Below, piece by piece: positions 41,345 through 49,133 of a stretch of 49,133 bases of DNA. Both the position numbers and the translations under genes were made by a program. Within the stretch, counting starts at the first letter, position 1, and each line of letters opens with the position of its first letter. Origin of the DNA: Phycisphaerales bacterium (GTDB lineage: Bacteria > Planctomycetota > Phycisphaerae > Phycisphaerales > UBA1924); NCBI GenBank assembly GCA_013360675.1, contig JABWBB010000018.1:1-49133 (forward strand), given 5' to 3'. The notes under the pieces are model-generated. The model saw nothing but the letters and a program-made list of their open reading frames with translations, made no database searches and had not been told where the DNA came from.

Positions 41345-42616
41345 TCACTCCCCCGAGATCGGCAGCAGGTCCTTGGCCTTCCCCTCGTTCCAGGCCTTGA
41401 AGCGGGGCCAGAAGACCTCGCGCAGCAGGATCCGCACGCACGCCGCCGCCGGGATTGCCAGCAGCAGCCCATAGAACCCCGCCAGCACGCCCCCGGCGAT
41501 CGACGCGAACAGGATCGACGGGGTATCCATGTTCGTCGTCTTGCCCTGGATCCGCGGCGTGAGCACATAATCATCCAGCACCTGCTGCACGCCGTGCACC
41601 GCCAGCACCCCGCCGATGATCCACCACCACTCGCCCCGCACGCCCGACGCCGGGTCGAGCCACATCAGCACCATGGCCACGGGCACGCCGATCCCCGCGC
41701 CATAGGGCACGAGCGTCAGCAGCCCCACCGCCGGCCCGAGGATCAGCGGCGCGGGCACGCCCACGATCCAGTAGCCCAGCGTGTAATAGAGCATCAGGAT
41801 GAAGGCGATGGTCAGCCGGCCGCGCACAAACCCGGCGATCACACGGTCCATCTGGCCCAGCAGATCGACGACCCGCCCGCGGCGTTTCTCGGGCACCAGC
41901 CCGCGCCAGAACTCGATGACCCTGCCATAGCCCGTGCAGATGAAAAAGAAGAAAAACGCCGTCAGAAACGCCCCGAACGCCGCCCCGACGATCCAGTTGA
42001 CGGTCCCCACGGCGGCGCCCACGGCCCCGCCCCCCGCGCTCAGGATCTGCTTGCCGATGGTCTGCGCGTTGGCCCTGGCCCAGCCGATGCCCAGTTCGAG
42101 CACGCGGGCAAGGTCCGACATCTCGCCCTGCGCGGCGTCGGGCACGCCCTCGTCGCGGGCCTTGCTCCGGGCCCGTTCCTTGACGAGATAATCGCGCGCG
42201 TCGCGCCACGCATCACCGGGAAGCTGCGCGCGCAGTTCTTCATTGTCGGGGTTGTCGACGCTGCGGATGAGCGTGTCGGTGTTGGTCACCAGGCGCTGGG
42301 TGACCTTCACGCCCTGCGCCGCCGCGAACGAACCCCCCACTACCACGGGCACGAGGATCAGCGCCCCCGCGAGCAGGATGATGAGCGCCGCCGAGACCTT
42401 GCGCGAGAGCCAACGCCGGGCCTCGACCATCCCCACCAGCGGCTCAAAGAGATACGCCAGGGTCATCGCCAGCAGCAGTGGCACCGTCACCACCCGCAGC
42501 GCGTAGCCCAGCCAGAGCAGCCCCAGCACCCCGGCGATGACCATCGCATCGCGCAGCGGCTGGATCTGCCACAGGTGCAGTTTCCGCCAGTCCTGTCCGG
42601 TTGGTGGGTTCCCCAT
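41345..42616 (-). CDS. AI-2E-family membrane transporter
   Basis: 423 residues, about eight hydrophobic helices: 'AMVIAGVLGLLWLGYAL', 'VTVPLLLAMTLAYLFEPLV', 'VSAALIILLAGALILVPVVVG', 'GFVRGRLTIAFILMLYYTLGYWIVGVPAPLILGPAVGLLTLVPYGAGIGVP', 'VLDDYVLTPRIQGKTTNMDTPSILFASIAGGVLAGFYGLLLAIPAAACVRILLREVF'. This is the AI-2E/YdiK/TqsA family; some members export autoinducer 2, others are Na+(Li+)/H+ antiporters, so the substrate is open. GATAAT (minus) lies 12 bases before the ATG. Confidence 0.9.
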   Translation of the reverse strand: MGNPPTGQDWRKLHLWQIQPLRDAMVIAGVLGLLWLGYALRVVTVPLLLAMTLAYLFEPLVGMVEARRWLSRKVSAALIILLAGALILVPVVVGGSFAAAQGVKVTQRLVTNTDTLIRSVDNPDNEELRAQLPGDAWRDARDYLVKERARSKARDEGVPDAAQGEMSDLARVLELGIGWARANAQTIGKQILSAGGGAVGAAVGTVNWIVGAAFGAFLTAFFFFFICTGYGRVIEFWRGLVPEKRRGRVVDLLGQMDRVIAGFVRGRLTIAFILMLYYTLGYWIVGVPAPLILGPAVGLLTLVPYGAGIGVPVAMVLMWLDPASGVRGEWWWIIGGVLAVHGVQQVLDDYVLTPRIQGKTTNMDTPSILFASIAGGVLAGFYGLLLAIPAAACVRILLREVFWPRFKAWNEGKAKDLLPISGE

Positions 42617-42655
42617 GCGAGGGGAAGATTATCCGATGACGCCCGGCCCCGCCCT

Positions 42656-43042
42656 TTAGCGCTGGAGGGTCAGGTCGCCGAAGGCCTCGTCGAAATCGAA
42701 GACGCCCTCGAAATCGTCGAGCGTGTCGTCCTCGGTCTTGCGCATCAGCCCGGCGTCGATCATCGCGAAGACGATCCGCCCGAAATCGCGGGTCGAGGTG
42801 ATCCGCCAGTTCCGCATGACCGTGCGGGCCATCAGCCCGTAGCGACGCACGGCGTAGTCCCGCAGGCCCTGGCACAGCTGCTGCCCGCTCACGTGGCGGG
42901 TTTCGTCGTCGGGGGCGCCGCCCTCGCCGTGGATCATCTTGACGGTGTGGGCCAGCCCCTCGCGCACGAACTGGTACGCCGACAGGGGAAAAGGCCCGGC
43001 CTTCTCGCGGATTGCCTTCCAGTCAACCAGAGGCTCGCTCAC
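42656..43042 (-). CDS. Minf_1886-family protein
   Basis: 128 residues from the GTG at 43042 (GAGGAG eight bases upstream). 'AYQFVREGLAHTVKMI', 'HVSGQQLCQGLRDYAVRRYGLMARTVMRNWRITSTRDFGRIVFAMIDAGLMRKTEDDTLDDFEGVFDFDEAF' matches a small conserved family found in planctomycetes, verrucomicrobia and relatives (Minf_1886). Function unknown. It lies between a DNA glycosylase and the AI-2E permease, all on one strand. Confidence 0.85.
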   Translation of the reverse strand: MSEPLVDWKAIREKAGPFPLSAYQFVREGLAHTVKMIHGEGGAPDDETRHVSGQQLCQGLRDYAVRRYGLMARTVMRNWRITSTRDFGRIVFAMIDAGLMRKTEDDTLDDFEGVFDFDEAFGDLTLQR

Positions 43043-43081
43043 GCAGGCAACTCCTCGCGACGCGGTTGCGCCGCACACCAG

Positions 43082-43087
43082 ATCCTA
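43082..43087 (-). promoter_or_regulatory. TAGGAT -10-like element before the Minf_1886 gene
   Basis: Minus-strand TAGGAT 39 bases before the GTG at 43042, in the gap after the DNA glycosylase gene. Confidence 0.3.
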
Positions 43088-43119
43088 GGGACGCTCTGGC
43101 CCCCCGTCTTATCCGATTA

Positions 43120-43770
43120 TCACCTTCGACATTTTCGACCCTGACCCTTCAACCCAGCCGCCCCTTCCGCCGCCCTATCTCGCACGCTCACCCATGGACT
43201 TTCCCGGACATACCAGCGCAGGGGCTTGACCACCCACTCGCCCTCCTGGCCGATCCCCACCCTGGGGCATGCCACCCTCCCGCGCGGCGGGACACTCATC
43301 CCCCGCTCAATGAACAGCCTCTCCCCCTCGACCAGATCCTGCAGGTTCATCGCGCCGTCGATGCCCAAGGCTTTGCACAGGCGCGCGGGGCCCTTGCACA
43401 GGGGCTCTTTCCCGCCGCGGTTCTCGAGCATGCGCTCCAGGCCCTCTTCGGGCAAAAGGGCACGGATCAGCACGGCGTGGGGGTGATCGACCCGCCCCGC
43501 CACCACGTTGATGCAGAAGTGCATCCCGTAGGTGAAGTAGACATACGCGGTCCCCTCGCGGGCATACATCCCCTCGTTGCGCGCCGTGCGACGTCCCCGA
43601 TAGGCGTGCGACGCGGCGTCCTCAACGCCCAGATAGGCCTCGGTCTCGTGAATGAGACCCGCAAGGCGTGTGCCGTCGTCGAGGATGCGGACGAGCCGCT
43701 GTCCGAGCAGGCGCGTGGCCAGATCGGACGCATCGGCACGATAGAACGACCGCCCCAACCTCTCGCCCAT
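43120..43770 (-). CDS. DNA-3-methyladenine glycosylase (AAG/MPG family)
   Basis: 216 residues; AAGGGG precedes the ATG. 'SFYRADASDLATRLLGQRLVR', catalytic Glu in 'LIHETEAYLGVEDAASHAYRGRR', 'RNEGMYAREGTAYVYFTYGMHFCINVV' (base-flipping and recognition residues), 'VLIRALLPEEGLERM', 'GPARLCKALGID' are the AAG motifs. It removes 3-methyladenine, hypoxanthine and similar bases to start excision repair. Ten bp behind ccsA. Confidence 0.95.
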   Translation of the reverse strand: MGERLGRSFYRADASDLATRLLGQRLVRILDDGTRLAGLIHETEAYLGVEDAASHAYRGRRTARNEGMYAREGTAYVYFTYGMHFCINVVAGRVDHPHAVLIRALLPEEGLERMLENRGGKEPLCKGPARLCKALGIDGAMNLQDLVEGERLFIERGMSVPPRGRVACPRVGIGQEGEWVVKPLRWYVRESPWVSVRDRAAEGAAGLKGQGRKCRR

Positions 43771-43780
43771 GCACGGCCCC

Positions 43781-45550
43781 TTAGGCGTAGGCGTGCAGCC
43801 CCGGCAGGAGCAGGTTCACGCCGAAATAGGTCCAGAGCATCACGATGAACCCCAGCACGCTCATCCACGCCGTCGTCAGCCCGCGATCCTTCACGGCGAA
43901 TCGCAGGTGGATCACCATCAGATAAATGATCCAGGTGATGAGGGCCCAGGTCTCCTTCGGGTCGAAGGCCCACCAGCGCCCCCACGAGTGGTCGGCCCAC
44001 CAGGCCCCGAGCAAAATGCCCACACCCAGCGTCCAGAAGGCCAGTTGCAGCAGGATCATCTGCGCCTTGTCGAGGTCGCCTAGCGTGCGCGCCCGCGGGG
44101 CCTCATCCTCGCCCAGCGCCGCCAGCGCAACGCTGTGCACCCCTGTCGTTGTCACCGCCTGTTCCTGGTTCAGACGCCCGGCGTAGTGCACGCCGAGGTA
44201 GAAGAGGCTGACGACAAAGCCCAGCGCGATGAGCCCGTAGGAACAGAGCACGGTCGTGACGTGATACTTGAGCAGGACGCTGGTGTTGAGGATCGCCGCC
44301 TCGCGCTGGATGTTCACCCCGGGGATGCCCATCTGCGTGGCGGTCAGCAGCACCATGAAGCCCACCGTCGCCGCCGCCGCCCCGAAGAGCCACTGACGAC
44401 GGGCAATCATGATGGCCGCGCCCACCAGCACGGCGAAAAGGCTCAGGCCCGTCATCGATTCAAACTGGTTCTGGATCGCAAACCGCTCGGCGATGAGGCA
44501 GCGCAGCACAAAACCGAACCCGTGCAACCCCAGCGCGACCAGGAGCAGCACCCCGCCCAGCCACGCCATGCCCTTGCGCCCCGTGCCAAAGGCCAGCAGC
44601 AGCGACACCACGCTGAAGAAATACGCCCAGTACCCCCACTCGAAGGCGTTGGCCTTGTTGTATGTCATCTCGAGCGTGCGACGCCCGGTCGGGTAGATCT
44701 CGGCATTGATCGTCGGCAGGGCGGCGGCCAGGTCGCGGGCGGCCTGATTCACCCTGGCCACATCCCGCGCCCGCCACGCCTCACCCAGCGCCAACGCCGC
44801 GGCCCGCGCGGGCGAGTCGTTCCCCAGCGTCGAGATGTGCCGCCATGCCAGGTCCGCCCGCTCGGGGGCGACGAGCACGATGTTCTGCTTTCCATCCAGG
44901 AAGATCCGCACGGCGGTGTCGACCCGCCCCGCGGAGGTGCGGTATTGCTCGATGTCCTTCTCGTTCATCACCTCGCGCATGATCGCGCCCAGGTGCTGAT
45001 CGACCATCGCGGGGGTGACGCGCCCGACCTTCTTCCAGCGTTCGATCCGCGACGCGTCGCCCGGGAACGCCTTGGTCAGCAGCGCCTCGCGCATCGGCAG
45101 GTAGCCGACGTTGATGAGCGGCTTGTCGAGGTAGTAGACGGGGTCGATCGTCAGATCGAGCAAGGTAAAAAGCGGGTCGTACTTGAAGGCCTTGACGTCC
45201 TCGCCCCCGCCGGCCTTGGGCGTCTTGAGGTAGTCCATGTAGTCGCGTCGTCCGACGATCTCGTGCATCGTCTCGCGAGCGAGCGTCTCGAGCACCTTCA
45301 CCCGCCCGCCGTGGAACACGGCAAGGTCGCGTAGCGGCTCGAGGTCCACCTGCACGGCGAACTCGCTCTTCTGCTCGGGGGTGACGATCGCGGCCCGATC
45401 CTTCACCGGCGGGCCGAAGGGGTCGGTGATGGGCACGCTGATGGGCGTGAGTTCGGGGGGTGAAGGGTGCGCGTTGCCGTCGGGCGCGGTCTGGGCCGCG
45501 CATACCGAAGTCAGCACCCACACAGCGCACAGGCTCAGGGCCTTGATCAT
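43781..45550 (-). CDS. ccsA: Cytochrome c synthase subunit CcsA (System II) with N-terminal extension
   Basis: 589 residues; a signal peptide (MIKALSLCAVWVLTSVCAA) and a ~290-residue extracytoplasmic region ('VKVLETLARETMHEIVGR', 'PLINVGYLPMREALL') precede eight or so helices. The WWD haem-handling motif is 'WGRWWAFDPKETWALITW'; other helices carry the expected His ('HGFGFVLR', 'LLKYHVTTVLCSYG'). With ResB it exports haem and links it to CxxCH of apocytochromes. The start overlaps resB as ATGA. The large N-terminal part is typical of the ResB-CcsA systems of planctomycetes and Bacteroidetes. Confidence 0.92.
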   Translation of the reverse strand: MIKALSLCAVWVLTSVCAAQTAPDGNAHPSPPELTPISVPITDPFGPPVKDRAAIVTPEQKSEFAVQVDLEPLRDLAVFHGGRVKVLETLARETMHEIVGRRDYMDYLKTPKAGGGEDVKAFKYDPLFTLLDLTIDPVYYLDKPLINVGYLPMREALLTKAFPGDASRIERWKKVGRVTPAMVDQHLGAIMREVMNEKDIEQYRTSAGRVDTAVRIFLDGKQNIVLVAPERADLAWRHISTLGNDSPARAAALALGEAWRARDVARVNQAARDLAAALPTINAEIYPTGRRTLEMTYNKANAFEWGYWAYFFSVVSLLLAFGTGRKGMAWLGGVLLLVALGLHGFGFVLRCLIAERFAIQNQFESMTGLSLFAVLVGAAIMIARRQWLFGAAAATVGFMVLLTATQMGIPGVNIQREAAILNTSVLLKYHVTTVLCSYGLIALGFVVSLFYLGVHYAGRLNQEQAVTTTGVHSVALAALGEDEAPRARTLGDLDKAQMILLQLAFWTLGVGILLGAWWADHSWGRWWAFDPKETWALITWIIYLMVIHLRFAVKDRGLTTAWMSVLGFIVMLWTYFGVNLLLPGLHAYA

Positions 45551-48105
45551 GATCGTGCCTCCTGCAACTCAGGCTGATAGGCGCCGGCGGGACGCTGGTA
45601 CGTCCCCGCCTTGAGCGCCTCTTGAATTTTGCGCTTCTCGCGCTGCACCAGCCAGGGCTTGAGGTAGAACGCCCACGGGATCCCCACCGAGAAGAGGATC
45701 GACCCCAGCGCGATGATGTGGATCCCCGGGTTGTTCCCCACCCCCAGGATCGTGAACTGCACGTAGGGCCCGGGCAACTCGCCCGCGTCGGCCATTTTCT
45801 GCGTGCGCTCCCACCCGTTGGCATCCCAGCCCGCCTGGCTCAGTTTGAACTGGTGCGGGCTCAGCCCCGCCGTCAACCGCTTCCACGCGTTCCACAGCCA
45901 GGGCTTGTCGTCGCGCCAGTGAAAGGGCGCCCGCAGCGGCTCATTGAGTTTCGTCGTGTGCACATACTCGGGGAACTCGCTCCCCTCGCGGGGCGTGACC
46001 TTCACCAGCGACTGGTAATCGCGCGGCGAGCCCCGGTGGTCGTACGCCACCATCTCGAAATCAACCAGGCGCAGGTCAAATCCGGGGAAGACGTGCTGCC
46101 GACGCCCGAAGGCCAGCGTCAGCCGCTTCCCGTCGGGCAACTCGACGCTCCGCTCGGTGCCGAACCCAGCGCCCATGTACTTGGTGAATGGAAGCCAGAC
46201 GATACGGCGCATCGGCGTGCCCGCATAGGTCACCTCGACCCCCAGCATCGCCTTGTCGTGGGTGCCCACCATCCGCCCGTCGCGCTCGGGCACTGGCACG
46301 GGCGAGGGACGCTCCACCTTCGCCGCGTGGTCCCACTTGGCGCCGAGTTTCAGCGAGACCTGCGGCACGATGTCGCGCAGCCACCCGTCGGTGTCGATCT
46401 CCGACTCCACGCGCACCTTGCCCCGCGGCTCGCGCACGATCGCCCGCACCTTCCCGTCGGGCTTCTCGTCCAGGTACACCGCCAAATGATCCGCCTCGAT
46501 CAGGCTGATTCGCACCTTGGGGTCGGCGGCCTTGCGCACGGGGCGGGCCTCGCCCTCACCCGGCACCAGGTCCTGTGCGATCTCGGGGAAGCGGTGATAC
46601 ACCCAGCGCTCGAAGCGCTCGCCCGCCGGCCCCGTCACCTCCACCACCGCCACGCTGCTCGTTGAGCCCTCGTACCCCTTGGTGATGATCGGGAAGGGCG
46701 GCTCGGGCGAGACCGACTTCACCGACACGCGCCAGCCCGTGTCGCCCACGTCGACGCTCGCGCCGGCGACGGCCTGGTAGACGCCCGTGTACGTCGCCGC
46801 CCCGGAGGCATCCATCACCTCGAAGACCAGCGCGTGGCGCGCATTGTCGGGGATCGGCTGCGCGAGCGACGCCCAGCGCGATTCGCTCATGCCCTGCGTG
46901 TATTCGATCGAGAATGATTCGTTGCCCGTCATGCGGTCGGCAGGGGAGCGCGGCGCCAGGTGGAACATGAACGCCGGGGCATCGCTCACCACGCCCTTGT
47001 CGTCGGGCAGGTCGCTGTGCAGCGTCACGATCCGCAGCGGATTGAGCCCGGGCGAATCCGCGCTGACCGCGACGGCGGCGGCCGGGTCCAGCCGCACCAC
47101 GTCGGGCACACCCGTGGCATAGGTCGCGTAACCGACCACGCGCAGCCCCACCGCGTCGTCCACTCGCCCCAGCGTCGAGCCTGGGACCTTGATCGAGAGT
47201 GCGCCCTGCTGCCCGGGGACATCCCACGGCCCCGGGCGTCCGCTCATGGCCCAGGCCGACTCGCCGTCGATCGCCCCCAGGTTGTAATCGTTGTAGCGCG
47301 GCACGTTCGTCAGCGGGCGCTGCTCCCACCCCATGCCCTGGTCGACATAGAGCGAGAGTCGAGTGTTGTCATAGAAAGCCCGCTGGGGCGTGCCCAGGCC
47401 CGGGCGGCCCGTCTCGCGCATCGGCGGGCCCGAGACCAGCAGCGTGTCGCCCTCTTTCTTAAGCCCGGCGTAGTAGATGCTGCCCAGCGCGATCACGATG
47501 ATCCCCGTGTGCACCATCAGCACGCCCGTGTGCTTGAACGTGAACTCGATCCGGCGCACCGTCGCGGTCGCCAGGTTCGCCACGAACGCGAGCAGCACCA
47601 CCCGCAGCGGCCACCAGGCGTAGAACTCGAGTTCCGACATCTCCATAATCGGCAGGCGGCGCAGCGTCGTGGCGCGCGTGCGTTCGATGAAATCAGCAAA
47701 GAGCATCAGCCCGCGCCCGGTGGCCGGGTCGTAGTGCAGCGCGGGCCAGAAGGCACCCACCCACAGCCACACCGCCACCGGCACAAGCGCCAGGAGCGCC
47801 GTCAGCGAGAGCACGAACCGCACCGCGCCGCGCCGGCTCAGCCCGCGCCACAGCAGCCACGCGGGGATGACCGCGACCACCCCGATCACCCCCAGGAGCG
47901 TGACGGCGTAGATCATGTACGTGGGGATCGATGCGATCAGGCCAATGGGCACGCTCGCCAGCGCGCCATAGATCGCCACCAGCGACAGGAGAAACACCGC
48001 CAGCGGGATCGATGAAAAGACCCTCAGCACCACCTTGACCGGCCACAACGCCCCCGTCAGGTGCTCGTCATCCCACGCCCGGCTCCGGTGCCACTTCGCG
48101 CTCAT
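45547..48105 (-). CDS. resB: Cytochrome c synthase subunit ResB (System II)
   Basis: 852 residues from the ATG at 48105 (AAGGG upstream). Four N-terminal helices: 'VLRVFSSIPLAVFLLSLVAIYGALASV', 'IPTYMIYAVTLLGVIGVVAVIPAWLL', 'FVLSLTALLALVPVAVWLWVG', and 'FTFKHTGVLMVHTGIIVIALGSIYY', with His typical of haem-handling ResB. A large periplasmic domain of ~550 residues follows, and a last helix near 805-825 ('NPGIHIIALGSILFSVGIPWAFYL'). It stabilises apocytochrome and haem for CcsA. Directly upstream of and overlapping ccsA. The window's penta-heme cytochrome (17949) is a plausible client. Confidence 0.93.
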   Translation of the reverse strand: MSAKWHRSRAWDDEHLTGALWPVKVVLRVFSSIPLAVFLLSLVAIYGALASVPIGLIASIPTYMIYAVTLLGVIGVVAVIPAWLLWRGLSRRGAVRFVLSLTALLALVPVAVWLWVGAFWPALHYDPATGRGLMLFADFIERTRATTLRRLPIMEMSELEFYAWWPLRVVLLAFVANLATATVRRIEFTFKHTGVLMVHTGIIVIALGSIYYAGLKKEGDTLLVSGPPMRETGRPGLGTPQRAFYDNTRLSLYVDQGMGWEQRPLTNVPRYNDYNLGAIDGESAWAMSGRPGPWDVPGQQGALSIKVPGSTLGRVDDAVGLRVVGYATYATGVPDVVRLDPAAAVAVSADSPGLNPLRIVTLHSDLPDDKGVVSDAPAFMFHLAPRSPADRMTGNESFSIEYTQGMSESRWASLAQPIPDNARHALVFEVMDASGAATYTGVYQAVAGASVDVGDTGWRVSVKSVSPEPPFPIITKGYEGSTSSVAVVEVTGPAGERFERWVYHRFPEIAQDLVPGEGEARPVRKAADPKVRISLIEADHLAVYLDEKPDGKVRAIVREPRGKVRVESEIDTDGWLRDIVPQVSLKLGAKWDHAAKVERPSPVPVPERDGRMVGTHDKAMLGVEVTYAGTPMRRIVWLPFTKYMGAGFGTERSVELPDGKRLTLAFGRRQHVFPGFDLRLVDFEMVAYDHRGSPRDYQSLVKVTPREGSEFPEYVHTTKLNEPLRAPFHWRDDKPWLWNAWKRLTAGLSPHQFKLSQAGWDANGWERTQKMADAGELPGPYVQFTILGVGNNPGIHIIALGSILFSVGIPWAFYLKPWLVQREKRKIQEALKAGTYQRPAGAYQPELQEARS

Positions 48106-48141
48106 GGTGCCCTTACGCCGCACCTCTGGGCACGGCGTGGA

Positions 48142-48147
48142 ATCCTA
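48142..48147 (-). promoter_or_regulatory. TAGGAT -10-like element before resB
   Basis: Minus-strand TAGGAT 36 bases before the resB ATG, inside the short gap to the amidohydrolase gene. Confidence 0.3.
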
Positions 48148-48164
48148 TTCGACCTCAAGGTCCA

Positions 48165-49133
48165 TTACGTCCGCAATCGCCCCGAATCGGCGCCGATCAG
48201 CATCTCGGGCTGTTCCACCCCCCGCAGCACCGATTCCAGGGGATCCGCTAGCCCGTGGTTGAACCCCACCGCCATCACGCCCAGGGGATGCGAGCCCGGG
48301 GCCAAGGTAAACGCGCTGGGGTCCAGCCCCAGGGCCCTGGCCCCGTGCGTGGTCGCCATGGCCAGCAACGTGCGAGCGGGGGTCGCGTCGCGCCGGAAGA
48401 GCAGCCGCATCTCGTCGAGCGTCGAGATCCGACCGGGGGTGTCGAGGTTGATGATCGAATCGGTCCCCAGGGCGACAGTCACGCCCGCGTCGAGCATGTC
48501 GTGGTAGCGGTGCGTGCCCAGTCGCTCGGGGGCGTGGAAATACGCCGACGATCGAGGGCAGTAGGCCACGCACGAGCCCGTGCGGGCCAGCAGGGCGATG
48601 TCGTCGTCGGTGGCGCTGTTGACGTGGGCCGCGAGCACGCCCTTCCCCCCCAACGCGCGCAGCACGTGCGCCACGGGGGTGAGGCCATGACCGAACTCTC
48701 GCGTGCACGAGTCATCCCACAGGCCCAATCGCTCGAGAAAAGCGCGGAAGGGGCCGCTGCCGCGGGCGATGAGTTCGATCTCTTCAGGCGTCTCGGCCAG
48801 GTGCGTGGCGAGCGGTAGCGAGTCGTGTAAAGCCGCGGCGTGGAAGGCCTCGCCCGCCGCCGAGTAGGGCGCATGGGGATGCAGCCCGAATCGCACCGAC
48901 CCGGTTGGTGCGCGCGTGGCGATCGCTTGCATGGCCTCGATGCCGCGGCGCAACGACGCGCCGATGGCGAAGAACTCGAGGAAGCTCACACCCGCCAGCC
49001 CCGACGCCGCCAGCGCGTCGAAGGGTGCAAGGGTGGGTCCCGCGGGAGGGCAGCCGGCGCGGCACGGGTGCGACGGCCGTCGCGATCGATGGGAACAGCC
49101 GGCGAGTGTCGAGCGGCTGCAGCGGCTGCTGGC
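48165..49133 (-). CDS. Amidohydrolase-family deaminase, 5' end outside window
   Basis: 322 codons are visible, open to the right edge; the N-terminal HxH metal site is missing because the start lies outside. Visible motifs of the MtaD/SsnA/TrzN-type subgroup: 'GLHPHAPYS' (metal/substrate His), 'ATHLAETPEEIELI', 'AHVNSATDDDIALLARTGSCVAYCPRSSAYF', and 'VALGTDSIINLDTPGRISTLDEMRLL' (catalytic Asp). It likely hydrolyses an amino group from a purine-like or related substrate (cytoplasmic); the exact one is not determinable. An in-frame GTG at 48989 exists but coding sequence continues above it ('LAPFDALAASGLAG'). Confidence 0.87.
   Translation of the reverse strand, partial: ASSRCSRSTLAGCSHRSRRPSHPCRAGCPPAGPTLAPFDALAASGLAGVSFLEFFAIGASLRRGIEAMQAIATRAPTGSVRFGLHPHAPYSAAGEAFHAAALHDSLPLATHLAETPEEIELIARGSGPFRAFLERLGLWDDSCTREFGHGLTPVAHVLRALGGKGVLAAHVNSATDDDIALLARTGSCVAYCPRSSAYFHAPERLGTHRYHDMLDAGVTVALGTDSIINLDTPGRISTLDEMRLLFRRDATPARTLLAMATTHGARALGLDPSAFTLAPGSHPLGVMAVGFNHGLADPLESVLRGVEQPEMLIGADSGRLRT

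Noticed and set aside
1..49133. CRISPR arrays, insertion sequences, integrases, tRNA or rRNA genes
   Set aside because: No regular spacer-repeat series, transposase motifs, or tRNA/rRNA-like sequence was recognised on reading; short structured RNAs could still be missed without a covariance search.

Overview
The window looks like a chromosome segment of a high-GC planctomycete, most likely class Phycisphaerae (inference). The strongest clue is six secreted proteins whose C-termini carry two copies of an Asn/Asp-rich D-x-N-x-[SN]-x-G-T-P-D-D-A-D repeat and end in Gly-Cys. This is the 'GC-type dockerin' seen mainly in Phycisphaerae. A PEP-CTERM-like tail on a cupredoxin, System II (ResB/CcsA) cytochrome c maturation and a DUF971 protein fit the same assignment. 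No insertion sequence, prophage, CRISPR array, rRNA or tRNA was recognised.

Layout. 1-6607 (minus): a membrane protein with a TagF/ImpM-like N-terminus and a sulfatase-modifying-factor fold C-terminus, then a two-partner secretion pair (TpsB outer-membrane transporter and the start of a TpsA exoprotein, cut by the left edge). 7070-12132 (minus): a complete branched-chain amino-acid-type ABC importer (binding protein, two permeases, two ATPases), with a terminator between the binding-protein gene and the permease genes. 12412-24039: an exoprotein island of six GC-type dockerin proteins interrupted by dihydrolipoyl dehydrogenase. They comprise two adhesin or lectin-like jelly-roll proteins, one unclassified secreted protein, a penta-heme cytochrome c, a C-type lectin/Ig protein and a subtilase. 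24236-26363: an ExbB-ExbD-ExbD proton-channel operon convergent with a Fur-family regulator that has lost the usual metal-ligand motif. 26405-37469: a GT-C type membrane glycosyltransferase, LepA/EF4, a secreted DUF1579-like protein, an M24 aminopeptidase, a cupredoxin, PyrF, DUF971, RecG and a small HTH regulator pair. 37513-49133 (all minus): Ffh, PolX, an AI-2E-type permease, a Minf_1886-family protein, a 3-methyladenine DNA glycosylase, CcsA, ResB and a partial amidohydrolase.

How parts may work together (inference). ResB/CcsA attach haem outside the cytoplasmic membrane, which the penta-heme cytochrome needs. The ExbB/ExbD channel could energise outer-membrane uptake. The dockerin proteins and the two-partner exoprotein form a surface/secreted repertoire of protease, lectin, redox and adhesin functions.

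The most promising undescribed material is: the shared terminal-Cys dockerin tag carried by functionally unrelated proteins, including a multihaem cytochrome; the TagF-like/TM/FGE-like fusion; and a recurrent TA(C/G)GAT element next to start codons, exactly six bases before ATG in three genes without a Shine-Dalgarno sequence, suggesting leaderless mRNAs.
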